NCBI GenBank assembly: GCA_000196815.1
Contig: FP929003.1
Span: forward strand, 2,937,501 to 3,001,500
Reading direction: 5' to 3'
Origin: Nitrospira defluvii
Lineage (GTDB): Bacteria; Nitrospirota; Nitrospiria; Nitrospirales; Nitrospiraceae
Length of the DNA: 64,000 nt
Part shown: piece by piece, positions 25,387-33,791 of the stretch
Layout of the letters: each line of letters opens with the position of its first letter
Position numbering within the stretch: position 1 is the stretch's first letter
Program-made: the position numbers and the translations under genes
The notes under the pieces: model-generated
The model's database searches: none
The model's input: the letters and a program-made list of their open reading frames with translations, nothing else
What the model was told of the DNA's origin: nothing

Positions 25387-26394
25387 CTAGGCCCCCTTCG
25401 ATGCGGTGCCCTGCAACTTCAGCTGCTCAGCTTCCATATCCGCCTCCACCATCATGATCGCCAGTCGGTGAAAATCAACCGTCGGTTTCCACCCGAGCTT
25501 CCGCTGCGCTTTCGCCGGATCGCCGACGAGCAGATCGACTTCGGTGGGGCGGTAATACCGCGGATCGATCTTCACATACCGCTGCCAGTCCAACCCCAGA
25601 TGGCCGAACGCCACATCGAGAAACTCGCGGACCGTGTGGGTTTCACCGGTCGCCACGACATAGTCGTCCGGCTCATCCTGCTGCAGCATCAGCCACATCG
25701 CCCCGACATAATCTCCGGCATATCCCCAATCCCGTTTGGCGTCCAAGTTGCCGAGAAACAAGTCCTGCTGCAGTCCCAGTTTGATCCGCGCTGCCGCCTT
25801 GGTGATCTTCCGCGTCACGAATGTTTCGCCGCGGCGCGGCGATTCATGATTGAAGAGGATGCCGTTGCAGGCGAACAAGCCATAGGCCTCACGATAATTG
25901 ACCGTGATCCAGTGGGCATAGACCTTCGCCGCGCCGTAGGGACTACGGGGATAAAAGTGCGTGGTTTCCCGCTGCGGCACTTCCTGCACCTTGCCGTACA
26001 TTTCACTCGATGACGCCTGATAAAACTTGGGACGCAGCCCCGACTCACGAATCGCTTCCAACAGCCGAACCGTTCCCAGGCCCGTGATTTCCGCAGTGTA
26101 TTCAGGAATATCGAAACTCACCCTGACATGACTCTGCGCCCCGAGATTGTAGATTTCATCGGGCTGCACGGTACGGATGATTTTATTCAGTGAGCTCGCA
26201 TCGTTGAGATCTCCATAGACCAGATGCAGCTTGGCTCCCGAGGTATGCGGATCCTGATAAATACCGTCGATCCGCGCCGTGTTGAAGGAACTCGAACGGC
26301 GAATGATCCCATACACATCGTATCCCTTGGCCAGAAGAAATTCGGCCAAATACGAACCATCCTGGCCCGTGATACCGGTGATCAATGCATTCAT
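25387..26394 (-). CDS. gmd: GDP-mannose 4,6-dehydratase
   Basis: A 335-residue extended SDR starting [20 protein letters not shown], the diagnostic Gmd N terminus. [59 protein letters not shown] and [20 protein letters not shown] include the catalytic Ser/Glu/Tyr/Lys set. It turns GDP-D-mannose into GDP-4-keto-6-deoxymannose, the substrate of the next gene, fcl. No GDP-mannose synthesis gene (manC/manB) is in the window. The 138 bases upstream contain a TTGACA but no convincing -10 box at the right spacing. Confidence 0.95.
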   Translation of the reverse strand: MNALITGITGQDGSYLAEFLLAKGYDVYGIIRRSSSFNTARIDGIYQDPHTSGAKLHLVYGDLNDASSLNKIIRTVQPDEIYNLGAQSHVRVSFDIPEYTAEITGLGTVRLLEAIRESGLRPKFYQASSSEMYGKVQEVPQRETTHFYPRSPYGAAKVYAHWITVNYREAYGLFACNGILFNHESPRRGETFVTRKITKAAARIKLGLQQDLFLGNLDAKRDWGYAGDYVGAMWLMLQQDEPDDYVVATGETHTVREFLDVAFGHLGLDWQRYVKIDPRYYRPTEVDLLVGDPAKAQRKLGWKPTVDFHRLAIMMVEADMEAEQLKLQGTASKGA

Positions 26395-26532
26395 TGAGCA
26401 GGCACTCCGTTCAATCTTCCCGTCCTAAAGGAACTGAATATGGACAATGACCCACTTGTGATCGATCTGCGACGCGGTGTCAAGCACAGCACAGGTCCAC
26501 ACCGACACTAGAGACGTGGGCCGACACGCCGC

Positions 26533-27927
26533 CTATGCAGCCGGCTGCTGCGCCTGCGAGGTGCCCTCATCCTGAGGGCTCCCCGGCTGCCGACCGGATC
26601 CGCCCGATCGCCAGGACGACCCCGTCACGGTGAGGCCGACCGCCGCGAGCAGCCAAAATATGTGCGCCAGGCTGCCCATAAACATATAGTCGAAGAGATT
26701 GCGTACGGCGAAGCCGATGACGGCCAGCCCGATACCCGCAGCCAGCACCGACCACCTATCGTTCCATGCAGCCCCCCAGGGAATCGGAATGAGCCGGCGC
26801 AGGAGAGCGACAAAGATCCAGACAAAGCTGAGCAACGCAGGAAGGCCGCTCCCCAGTGCGACCATGAGAAAGGTGTTGTGCATGGCCGGAATGATGCGAG
26901 CCCCTTCAGGCACCTGTGCCTGTGCCTCAACCGAGTATTCAGGGAATTTTTTCACGAACGAATTATTCCCGTATCCAATCCCGGCCACGGGATGCATCGC
27001 CACCTGCCGCAATCCGATGGCCCACACCGTCAACCTGGTATCCACCGTACTGGCGGCCACCGTATCACGCTGAAATCCGGCTTGCGACGCGACCAACAGC
27101 CCAGCTCCCGCCATCGCGAGAAGTCCCAGCACCCACAACGCCAGACGCCGGCCACCCACCATCGCTGCCAATGCGAGACCTTGAGCCGCATGACCAAGCC
27201 ACCCGCCACGCGTATAGGAAAACAGCTGCGCGCCCCCCATCAGCGCAAGCGCCAAGGCCTGTGCCGCCCGAAACCAGGCCAGGCGACCCAGGACGATGAG
27301 GCTGCCGACCACGGGAATCGTCATCACCATGTACGTACTGAGCCAGTTGTAGTCCGACCTGAACGCATTGGCCCGGATATACCGGTCTCTCCACGTGCCG
27401 CCCCTGCCGGCGAAATCAACCAATGAATAGACCGCAAGCGCCGCCCCGGTCAGTGCCAGCGCCCAGAGAATCTGCTGCGGCAGGTTCTCCCGTCGACAGC
27501 GATCCAACACGAGCAGGGACCAATACAATACGCCCGCCTGCGCCACGAATTTTTTCCATTCGGCAAAACTGTAAGCGGAGTCGGTCGCGAAGGGAACCGT
27601 GCAGAGCACCCAGATCATGAAGAGCCACAGAGGAAGATCCAGCGGAGTTTTGATCCAGGGACTCACGCGCTCGATCGCGCACATCCCCAGCGAGAGCACG
27701 ACGAGCACAATCACGGCATGTTCCTGATAGCGAAACAGCATCGGGAAAAAACTCGAACAGGCGACCGCGACCATCACATACCCTTGGCATGCCCAGAAGA
27801 GTGCATGGCTGGAAACGGATCGCGCGTCCGTGTGAACGGACCGGAGGGCGGAATCGGCGGGCGGCGACGTCACAACATTCATTCCATCAGAGTCGAGGGT
27901 CACAGAAAGAGGCACAACGAACGACAT
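26533..27927 (-). CDS. O-antigen ligase/polymerase family membrane protein (Wzy_C)
   Basis: A 464-residue polytopic protein with about 11-12 hydrophobic segments and a large periplasmic loop between roughly residues 290 and 355. The Wzy_C signature FSYTRGGWLGHAAQGLAL precedes it, and AGIGYGNNSFVKKFPEYSVE and IPAMHNTFLMVALGSGLPAL lie in and after the loop, carrying the conserved H-N element. It could be the O-antigen ligase (WaaL) joining glycan to lipid A-core or the Wzy polymerase; the family does not separate these by sequence alone. It starts at ATG after GGAGTGTATGG and has its own likely promoter upstream. Confidence 0.82.
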   Translation of the reverse strand: MSFVVPLSVTLDSDGMNVVTSPPADSALRSVHTDARSVSSHALFWACQGYVMVAVACSSFFPMLFRYQEHAVIVLVVLSLGMCAIERVSPWIKTPLDLPLWLFMIWVLCTVPFATDSAYSFAEWKKFVAQAGVLYWSLLVLDRCRRENLPQQILWALALTGAALAVYSLVDFAGRGGTWRDRYIRANAFRSDYNWLSTYMVMTIPVVGSLIVLGRLAWFRAAQALALALMGGAQLFSYTRGGWLGHAAQGLALAAMVGGRRLALWVLGLLAMAGAGLLVASQAGFQRDTVAASTVDTRLTVWAIGLRQVAMHPVAGIGYGNNSFVKKFPEYSVEAQAQVPEGARIIPAMHNTFLMVALGSGLPALLSFVWIFVALLRRLIPIPWGAAWNDRWSVLAAGIGLAVIGFAVRNLFDYMFMGSLAHIFWLLAAVGLTVTGSSWRSGGSGRQPGSPQDEGTSQAQQPAA

Positions 27928-28148
27928 CCATACACTCCACCCTCTCAGGCCGGACGCGCAGACGGCTCGTGCCCAAGAGCATCCCCTCTCGGCCTCCCGT
28001 GGCCTCGACCGGCATGTCGGTATTCTTGCGTGAAGCGGATCACCCGTTTACCGGTCCGACTGAGCAAGCACGCACACAGGCTCGAACTTACCGGCCACAT
28101 ACACCGGGCATCGTCACGAGAAACGCTACGAGGGCTCTGCGGAACCGC

Positions 28149-28177
28149 AGTATAGAGAAATCGCGGGGGTTGCACAA
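28149..28177 (-). promoter_or_regulatory. Putative sigma70 promoter for the O-antigen ligase/polymerase gene
   Basis: Read on the minus strand, TTGTGC (-35) is separated by exactly 17 bases from TATACT (-10). Four of six positions match the -35 consensus, and five of six the -10 consensus. It is the best promoter-like pair in the gap and points at the ligase/polymerase gene. Confidence 0.45.
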
Positions 28178-28181
28178 GAAA

Positions 28182-28198
28182 TGTGTCTGACTGACACA
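28182..28198. promoter_or_regulatory. Inverted repeat upstream of the ligase promoter (possible operator)
   Basis: TGTGTC-TGACT-GACACA is a perfect six-base inverted repeat with a five-base centre. It lies four bases upstream of the putative -35 box of the leftward promoter, a position typical for an activator site. No regulator gene lies nearby and the palindrome is short, so it may be chance. Confidence 0.25.
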
Positions 28199-28231
28199 GT
28201 CAACTGCGGGGGTGCATACGAAGCGAGACTG

Positions 28232-29083
28232 CTAAGAAACCGCTGAGGACACGGCCGGCAGGGCCTTCATGAATCGCTGCAATCCATCCTGCCAGGATGG
28301 CATGGTGAACCCGAGATGATGGAGACGATCTGCCGATAAGACCGAATAGGCCGGTCGCTTCGCCGGTCTCGGCATGTCGGCCGTCGTGATCGCCTCAACG
28401 GGCACAGGGCGTCCGGACAAGCGGACAATCTCCGTCGCGAATTCGTGCCAGGTACAGTCCCCGGCATTGGTCACATGCAATACACCCCGCGCCGAATGCG
28501 CCAGCAGCTTTCCGATCATGCCGGCAAGATCTCCGGAAAAAGTGGGGCACCCCCGCTGATCGGCTACAACTTTCAAACAGGGTCGTTCGGAAGCCAACTG
28601 CAATATGGTCTTGACGAAATTCCGGCCGTGCAGGCCATAGAGCCAGGCGGTACGCACCACCAGGGTGTTCTCACAACAGGCCAAGGCCCGCTGCTCACCC
28701 GCCCGTTTCGACTCGCCATAGGCACTGACGGGATTGGTCGGATCAGTCTCGACATACGGGCGTGTGCCCCGACCGTCGAACACATAATCGGTGGAAATAT
28801 AGATGAGCCTCGCACCGACTAGGGCGGCCGCACGGGCTACCCGCTCGGTTCCCTCGGCATTCGCCGCCATGGCCAAGGCCGGGTTCCGTTCCGCCCCATC
28901 CACATCTGTGTGCGCCCCGGCGTGAATCACGACTTCGGGCACGGCCTCGACAATCACACGGCCGCAGTCCTGATGAGTCAGATCGAACGTCGGGAGATCG
29001 AGCAACGTCAGTTGATGCCCCTGCAGGACCTGCCGGAGATCCGTGCCCAACTGTCCCTGCGCCCCGGTGATTACAATCCGCAC
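28232..29083 (-). CDS. rfbD: dTDP-4-dehydrorhamnose reductase
   Basis: A 283-residue SDR when started at the GTG preceded by AGGGGACGGC; this start overlaps the rfbB stop by 13 bases. It begins RIVITGAQGQLGTDLRQVLQ. VIHAGAHTDVDGAERNPALA, YISTDYVFDGRGTRPYVETD and PVSAYGESKRAGEQ (YxxxK) are diagnostic of RmlD. It reduces dTDP-4-keto-L-rhamnose to dTDP-L-rhamnose. rfbB and rfbA are adjacent, but the 3,5-epimerase gene rfbC is not in the window. Confidence 0.93.
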   Translation of the reverse strand: MRIVITGAQGQLGTDLRQVLQGHQLTLLDLPTFDLTHQDCGRVIVEAVPEVVIHAGAHTDVDGAERNPALAMAANAEGTERVARAAALVGARLIYISTDYVFDGRGTRPYVETDPTNPVSAYGESKRAGEQRALACCENTLVVRTAWLYGLHGRNFVKTILQLASERPCLKVVADQRGCPTFSGDLAGMIGKLLAHSARGVLHVTNAGDCTWHEFATEIVRLSGRPVPVEAITTADMPRPAKRPAYSVLSADRLHHLGFTMPSWQDGLQRFMKALPAVSSAVS

Positions 29084-30099
29084 GCCGTCCCCTGCTGCAA
29101 CCGCTTCGCATACTGCTGTTGATAATAGTCTTTGAACTCTCCGGACTTGATTGTCCGCCACCAGCGCTCATGCGTGCGATACCACTCGACCGTCTGCTTC
29201 AGTCCCTCCTCGAAGGACACTTGCGGCGACCAACCCAAGGCGCGCAGGCGGCGACAATCGATCGAATAGCGACGATCGTGCCCCGGGCGGTCCTCCACGA
29301 AACGAATCAACGAGCGGGATTTCCCCAGCGTCGCCACGATCTGTTCGGCCACCGTGATATTCTCCCGCTCATTGCCGCCCCCGACATTGTAGACGGTCCC
29401 CGGTTCCCCCTGTTCGAACACATGCTGAATCCCTGCCGCATGGTCGTAGACCGACAACCAGTCCCGGCATTGCCTCCCGTCGCCGTACAACGGGAGCGGC
29501 TCCCCGTCGATCGCATTGGTCGCAAACAGCGGAATGAATTTTTCAGGATACTGGTTCGGGCCATAGGTATTGCTGCCGCGCGTGACCACGACCGGAAACC
29601 GGTACGTCGTCCAATAACTCAGCACCAGCAGATCCCCTCCGGCCTTGCTCGCCGAATAGGGACTCCGCGGTTCCAGCCGATCTCCCTCCGTGGAACTGCC
29701 CTGCTCGACACTGCCGTACACCTCGTCGGTGCTGACCTGGAGAAACCGTTGCACCCCGGCCTGACGCGCTTCCTCCAACAGGATACCCGTGCCCACGACA
29801 TCCGTGCGGGCAAAGGCTCCGGGATCGAGAATCGACCGGTCGACGTGGGTTTCCGCCGCGCAGTTGATGATGCCCTCGATGCGGTGTGTCTGCAGCGTGG
29901 CATGCACGGCTTTCTGATCGCAGATGTCGGCCTGCACAAACGCATACTGCGGATGGCCGGCCAGATCGGCGAGATTTTCCAGATTGCCGGAATACTTGAG
30001 CGCATCCAGATTCACCACCGAATGGCGGCCGCTCTGAATCAAGCGACGCACCAAATGCGACCCGATGAAGCCGGCCCCGCCCGTCACGAGAATACGCAT
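29071..30099 (-). CDS. rfbB: dTDP-glucose 4,6-dehydratase
   Basis: A 342-residue extended SDR starting RILVTGGAGFIGSHLVRRLI. NCAAETHVDRSILDPGAFAR, QVSTDEVYGSVEQGS and SPYSASKAGGDLLVLSYWTT contain the catalytic Thr-Asp-Glu and the YxxxK pair of RmlB, and GSNTYGPNQYPEKFIPLFAT follows. It makes dTDP-4-keto-6-deoxyglucose, the branch point for rhamnose and for C-methylated or amino deoxysugars. It lies immediately after rfbA and overlaps rfbD. Confidence 0.95.
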   Translation of the reverse strand: MRILVTGGAGFIGSHLVRRLIQSGRHSVVNLDALKYSGNLENLADLAGHPQYAFVQADICDQKAVHATLQTHRIEGIINCAAETHVDRSILDPGAFARTDVVGTGILLEEARQAGVQRFLQVSTDEVYGSVEQGSSTEGDRLEPRSPYSASKAGGDLLVLSYWTTYRFPVVVTRGSNTYGPNQYPEKFIPLFATNAIDGEPLPLYGDGRQCRDWLSVYDHAAGIQHVFEQGEPGTVYNVGGGNERENITVAEQIVATLGKSRSLIRFVEDRPGHDRRYSIDCRRLRALGWSPQVSFEEGLKQTVEWYRTHERWWRTIKSGEFKDYYQQQYAKRLQQGTACGL

Positions 30100-30834
30100 T
30101 TAGAACTCCATCCTGTTCGCCCCGGTCTGGGCCACGAGCTGGTTGGCGGCCAGTAACGATTCGATTGTGCCGGCATCCGTCCACCAGCCATCCAACACAT
30201 TCCAGGTCAACTCCCCGGATGCAATATAGGCGTTGTTGACGTCCGTGATTTCGAGTTCACCGCGTCCGGAAGGCTTCAACGTCCGGGTAATTTCAAACAC
30301 GCGTGCGTCGTAAAAGTAGATCCCCGTCACCGCGTACGAGGACTTGGGATGCGCCGGTTTCTCTTCAATGCTGAGCACCCGATTCCCTTCAAGATACGGG
30401 ACACCGAACCGCTGCGGATCTTTCACTTCCTTGAGAAGAATCTTGGCGCCCTTCTTCTGGGCGCGAAATGCCTCCGCCGCTTTCGCGATATTGCCCTGAA
30501 TTAAGTTGTCGCCCAGCACGACGCAGATCGGTCCCTCATCGGCAAAGTGTTCTGCCAGCCGCAACGCATCGGCGATGCCGCCTTCCCCCTGCTGATACGT
30601 ATAGCTGAGATGTTTGAGGCCGAAATCGCGCCCGTTCCCCAACAACTTCAGGAAATCCCCGGCGCTGTTCCCGCCCGTCACCAACATCACTTCCGTAATG
30701 CCGGCGTTGACCAGCGTCTGGATGGGATAATAAATCATCGGCTTGTCATACACGGGCAGGAGATGTTTGTTCGTCACCTTCGTGAGCGGCAGCAATCGAG
30801 AGCCGAGCCCTCCTGCCAGTACAACACCCTTCAT
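30100..30834 (-). CDS. rfbA: Glucose-1-phosphate thymidylyltransferase
   Basis: A 244-residue sugar nucleotidyltransferase, shorter than the roughly 290-residue RmlA of enterobacteria and of the compact class. It begins MKGVVLAGGLGSRLLPLTKV, then NKHLLPVYDKPMIYYPIQTL. VVLGDNLIQGNI supplies the metal-binding aspartate, and VLSIEEKPAHPKSSYAVTGI the sugar-binding region. It makes dTDP-glucose from dTTP and glucose-1-phosphate. rfbB starts one base after its stop, so the two are cotranslated. Confidence 0.93.
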   Translation of the reverse strand: MKGVVLAGGLGSRLLPLTKVTNKHLLPVYDKPMIYYPIQTLVNAGITEVMLVTGGNSAGDFLKLLGNGRDFGLKHLSYTYQQGEGGIADALRLAEHFADEGPICVVLGDNLIQGNIAKAAEAFRAQKKGAKILLKEVKDPQRFGVPYLEGNRVLSIEEKPAHPKSSYAVTGIYFYDARVFEITRTLKPSGRGELEITDVNNAYIASGELTWNVLDGWWTDAGTIESLLAANQLVAQTGANRMEF

Positions 30835-30898
30835 CCATCACCCCCAGGGTCACAAGATCATCGAGTCCGGCGGGCCGTCTGGCCTGCGCAGAGAGACA

Positions 30899-31096
30899 TC
30901 ACCAGCCTCTCTCAACCGGATCATACCGTCTCGCCCGGCGTTCAGACCAGGAAATTCGCTCATACAGCCGGGGAAACGCCAACCAGGCCTCCTCCATGAA
31001 TGCCGTCACGAAGCGTTCGAGACCGCAGGCCGACGCAGGCGCACACGCAGTCCATCGAGGAGACCGAACGAAACAGGCCTCGCCGGGCTCGAGCAC
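30899..31096 (-). CDS. Possible small hypothetical protein
   Basis: A 65-codon frame (GTG start) between lhgO and rfbA. The product would be arginine- and aromatic-rich, with FVTAFMEEAWLAFPRLYERI in the middle. The composition looks protein-like, but the start has no convincing Shine-Dalgarno sequence and I recognise no family. The remaining bases of this 297-base gap (30835-31131) show nothing further that I can support. It could equally be a chance frame in GC-rich DNA. Confidence 0.22.
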   Translation of the reverse strand: MLEPGEACFVRSPRWTACAPASACGLERFVTAFMEEAWLAFPRLYERISWSERRARRYDPVERGW

Positions 31097-31131
31097 CGGA
31101 CGCCTGGACAGGCAGTCATGAAGTGTCCTGG

Positions 31132-32334
31132 CTAGGCGAGCCTCATCGTGTCGACGACATGCTCGGCAAACGGCAGTGACGAGGTAAATGCGGGCGAGAC
31201 GGCATTCAACACATGCGTGGAACGCACCCCCGGCTCAATCACGAAATCACTGACCAGTTCCGCCGTTCTCGTATCGACCAACTGCGCCCGAATACCCGGC
31301 GCTTGCCCCGGCAGCAAATCGGCTTTCTCGAACCCCCGTCCGAGATCTGCCGCCTCACGGAAAAAACCCGCGCGCGTCAGCTTGATCATCTCGGTCCAGG
31401 CAATCGAGCGAAAATGGTCCCGGTTGCGACCGAAGAGTCGCATCAAATAGGCCAGCATCGTGACAGTCCCGCCGATCGTGGCCCCGGTCAGGCCCCGATA
31501 CTGCTCACGACCCAGCAGCGGGAGGGCCGAAGGTCCGATCGTGACATCGCCCTCGGGCCGTCGAGTAAAATGCACGCCCAGGAAAGGGTTTCGCAGGTCC
31601 GGAACCGGATAAATGTTGCCACGCACTTGCAATGCGGACCCGGGACGCAGCTGGTAGAACTGTCCGCGAAACGGTAAGATTGCGAAGTGCAGACCGACTT
31701 CGTGAGCATGCGCAATTCGGTCGGCAAAGAGTCCGCCGCAATTCACGAAATGCCCGTAGGTCACACGGCCCCGATCGGTGCGCGCCGCCCCATCGCTCTC
31801 CCGCCCTTGCCAGGCACAGCCGAAGCGAAACTCCACGCCTTCGCGCTCGGCGTCCGCCACCATGGCCGCCATGACCCGCTGCGGGTTGACGACCGCGGTA
31901 TCCTGCACGTACAGCGCCTGCTGGACGGTCTTCGCGCACGGTTCCACCTCTTTCAGAGCCTGTTGATCGAGCAGGCTCGCACGAACTCCATTGGCCTGGG
32001 AGCGTGCATACAATTCACGCAGGGCCGGCAACTCCGCTTCCGTCCGCGCCACAATCACCTTGCCATGCTCGTTGAGTGGAATGGCCTGCTGCCGACAATA
32101 GGCCCGCAACCGCCGGTTCCCCTCTACGCACAGCCGGGCCTTGAGTGTCCCGGCCTTGTAATACACGCCCGCGTGCAGCACACCGCTGTTGCGACCGCTC
32201 GCATGCCGACCGGCCGTGGATTCCTTCTCCAGCACGACCACCTTCACGCCATACCGACGCCTGAGTTCCCTCGCAATAGCGACGCCGATCACTCCAGCCC
32301 CGGCGATTAAAACATCGCACGTCTCTCGCGCCAT
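31132..32334 (-). CDS. lhgO: L-2-hydroxyglutarate oxidase
   Basis: A 400-residue FAD-dependent oxidoreductase of the DAO family when started at the ATG preceded by GAGGGG; a longer opening adds 40 non-conserved residues. The dinucleotide motif CDVLIAGAGVIGVAIARELR is at the N terminus, then VVVLEKESTAGRHASGRNSG, VLHAGVYYKAGTLKARLCVE and FVNCGGLFADRIAHAHEVG, all diagnostic of LhgO/YgaF. It oxidises L-2-hydroxyglutarate to 2-oxoglutarate, feeding electrons to quinone. It is a housekeeping repair function, out of place among glycan genes. A GT4 gene lies about 120 bases upstream. Confidence 0.9.
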   Translation of the reverse strand: MARETCDVLIAGAGVIGVAIARELRRRYGVKVVVLEKESTAGRHASGRNSGVLHAGVYYKAGTLKARLCVEGNRRLRAYCRQQAIPLNEHGKVIVARTEAELPALRELYARSQANGVRASLLDQQALKEVEPCAKTVQQALYVQDTAVVNPQRVMAAMVADAEREGVEFRFGCAWQGRESDGAARTDRGRVTYGHFVNCGGLFADRIAHAHEVGLHFAILPFRGQFYQLRPGSALQVRGNIYPVPDLRNPFLGVHFTRRPEGDVTIGPSALPLLGREQYRGLTGATIGGTVTMLAYLMRLFGRNRDHFRSIAWTEMIKLTRAGFFREAADLGRGFEKADLLPGQAPGIRAQLVDTRTAELVSDFVIEPGVRSTHVLNAVSPAFTSSLPFAEHVVDTMRLA

Positions 32335-32458
32335 ATGATGCATCCCCTCGACATCGGGCAAGGTCCAGTCAGAGACCCATGACAACACAGCAGCGGCAAC
32401 CTGTCGAGCACCATCCGTGTTGCTGCCGATCCGGTTCGCCCAGCGAGGGGCCACTGAC

Positions 32459-33538
32459 TCAGCCTACTAGACGTCGATAGACCGCCACCGTCTCAACCGC
32501 GGTGCGATCCCATGAGAATGCGCGCGCCCGGGCCAATCCCTGGGTCCTCAATTCGTCCTGCAGAGAGGGGGACGTCAACACACGGGCGAGTTCCATGGTT
32601 AATCGAACGTCATCCTGCGGATCAACCAGCACCGCCGCATCGCCGGCCACTTCAGGCAGGGAGGACACGTTCGAACAGATCACCGGGCATCCACACCCCA
32701 TGGCCTCCAACACCGGCAGCCCGAAGCCTTCGTAGAGCGAAGGAAACACAAAAACCGTGGCCTGCTGATAATACGCGACAAGTTCCCGGTCGGACACCAT
32801 GCCGACCAGTTTCGTGTGGGCGCCGATGCCATGGCGCTCGACGGCCGCGCGAATATCCTGGCGTTTGCAGACATCACCGGCCAGGAGCAGATCGAAGCGG
32901 CTACGTAGCGGCTCGGCAAGTTTCGCAAAGGCATCGATGAGGACCCCGACGTTCTTGGTTGGATCCGCCCCGGCCACGCAGAAGACATAGGGTTTGCCCT
33001 CCCCCCGATGCTCGGCGGGTCCAAATCGTTCGGTATCGAGGCCCAGTGACGTCACGGTCACCTGCTCGGGACGAAGCGGAACATGCGCCAGAAGATCGTG
33101 CCGCGAATGTTCGGAGATCGTGATGACGTGGTCGATCTTCTTCCAGCGATCCCCGACCAGCCACTGTTCGATGCGACTATGGAGATTGGGACGGGCACGG
33201 AGCGCCGGGAACAGCAACGGCTTGACGTCATGGATGGTGGCCACGAACTTTCCGCGTTTCCAGGCCACGCAGGAATCGTACGGAAAGTGGAGCACGTCGT
33301 ACGGGCCGACCAGGAGCGGAGCCATCTGCTCCCAGAAACGGCGACGGAACAGCGGGAACCGGATCACGCGATAGCGCATATTCGGACGCGCGGTGAACGG
33401 ATGCTCCGCGTGAGGAATCAGAATCTCGTATTGATTCGTCTGATCGACGCGCCCCAACGCCTCAATCAGTTCCCGGGCATATCGCCCGATCCCGACGTTG
33501 AGATTCTTGAGATGCCATGCGGCTATGACGATCTTCAC
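32459..33538 (-). CDS. Glycosyltransferase family 4
   Basis: A 359-residue GT-B enzyme with GTG start. N-terminal KIVIAAWHLKNLNVGIGRYA contains the glycine loop. VCVAGADPTKNVGVLIDAFA opens the donor domain, and FVFPSLYEGFGLPVLEAMGC then GCPVICSNVSSLPEVAGDAA is the canonical EGFGLPxLE motif of GT4 mannosyl- or rhamnosyl-type enzymes. It is the last leftward gene before a divergent gap and reads toward lhgO. Donor unknown; GDP-fucose, GDP-mannose and dTDP-rhamnose are all made nearby. Confidence 0.9.
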   Translation of the reverse strand: MKIVIAAWHLKNLNVGIGRYARELIEALGRVDQTNQYEILIPHAEHPFTARPNMRYRVIRFPLFRRRFWEQMAPLLVGPYDVLHFPYDSCVAWKRGKFVATIHDVKPLLFPALRARPNLHSRIEQWLVGDRWKKIDHVITISEHSRHDLLAHVPLRPEQVTVTSLGLDTERFGPAEHRGEGKPYVFCVAGADPTKNVGVLIDAFAKLAEPLRSRFDLLLAGDVCKRQDIRAAVERHGIGAHTKLVGMVSDRELVAYYQQATVFVFPSLYEGFGLPVLEAMGCGCPVICSNVSSLPEVAGDAAVLVDPQDDVRLTMELARVLTSPSLQDELRTQGLARARAFSWDRTAVETVAVYRRLVG

Positions 33539-33791
33539 AATATTGCGCGGAAGAGACCTAAGGTGGAGGACAGGACCGGCTCACGATCAGGCAGAGGGGC
33601 CATCGCACGAACGATCGGATGCGATGGCGTGACGAAGAAGCCCTCGCACGCAATCGGCGGGCATGGAATCACAGCCTACCCGGCAAGTCAAGACAGCCGG
33701 CTCGATGTCCCCTGGATCGTCCCGCAGCAGCGCCGGTTGACTGCGTTCACCGCCTATGTTACCGATTAACGCCTCCAAGGAACTCACGCCC

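Larger units (their letters stand above)
27928..28231. other. Intergenic region with promoter and inverted repeat
   Basis: These 304 bases separate the O-antigen ligase/polymerase gene from rfbD, the only wide gap between these leftward genes. I find no credible coding sequence in it. It contains a sigma70-like promoter reading leftward toward the ligase and, just upstream of its -35 box, a short inverted repeat; both are listed separately. The presumed untranslated leader is about 215 bases long, which is long enough for post-transcriptional control, but I see no riboswitch class that I recognise. Confidence 0.5.

Noticed and set aside
26395-26532. TTGACA sequence upstream of gmd as a promoter
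   Set aside because: No acceptable -10 box occurs 16-18 bases downstream of it; a promoter there is possible but unsupported.
33737-33765. TTGACT-17-TACCGA as a promoter for the plus-strand GT2 gene
   Set aside because: The -10 element matches the consensus at only two or three positions, too weak to list.
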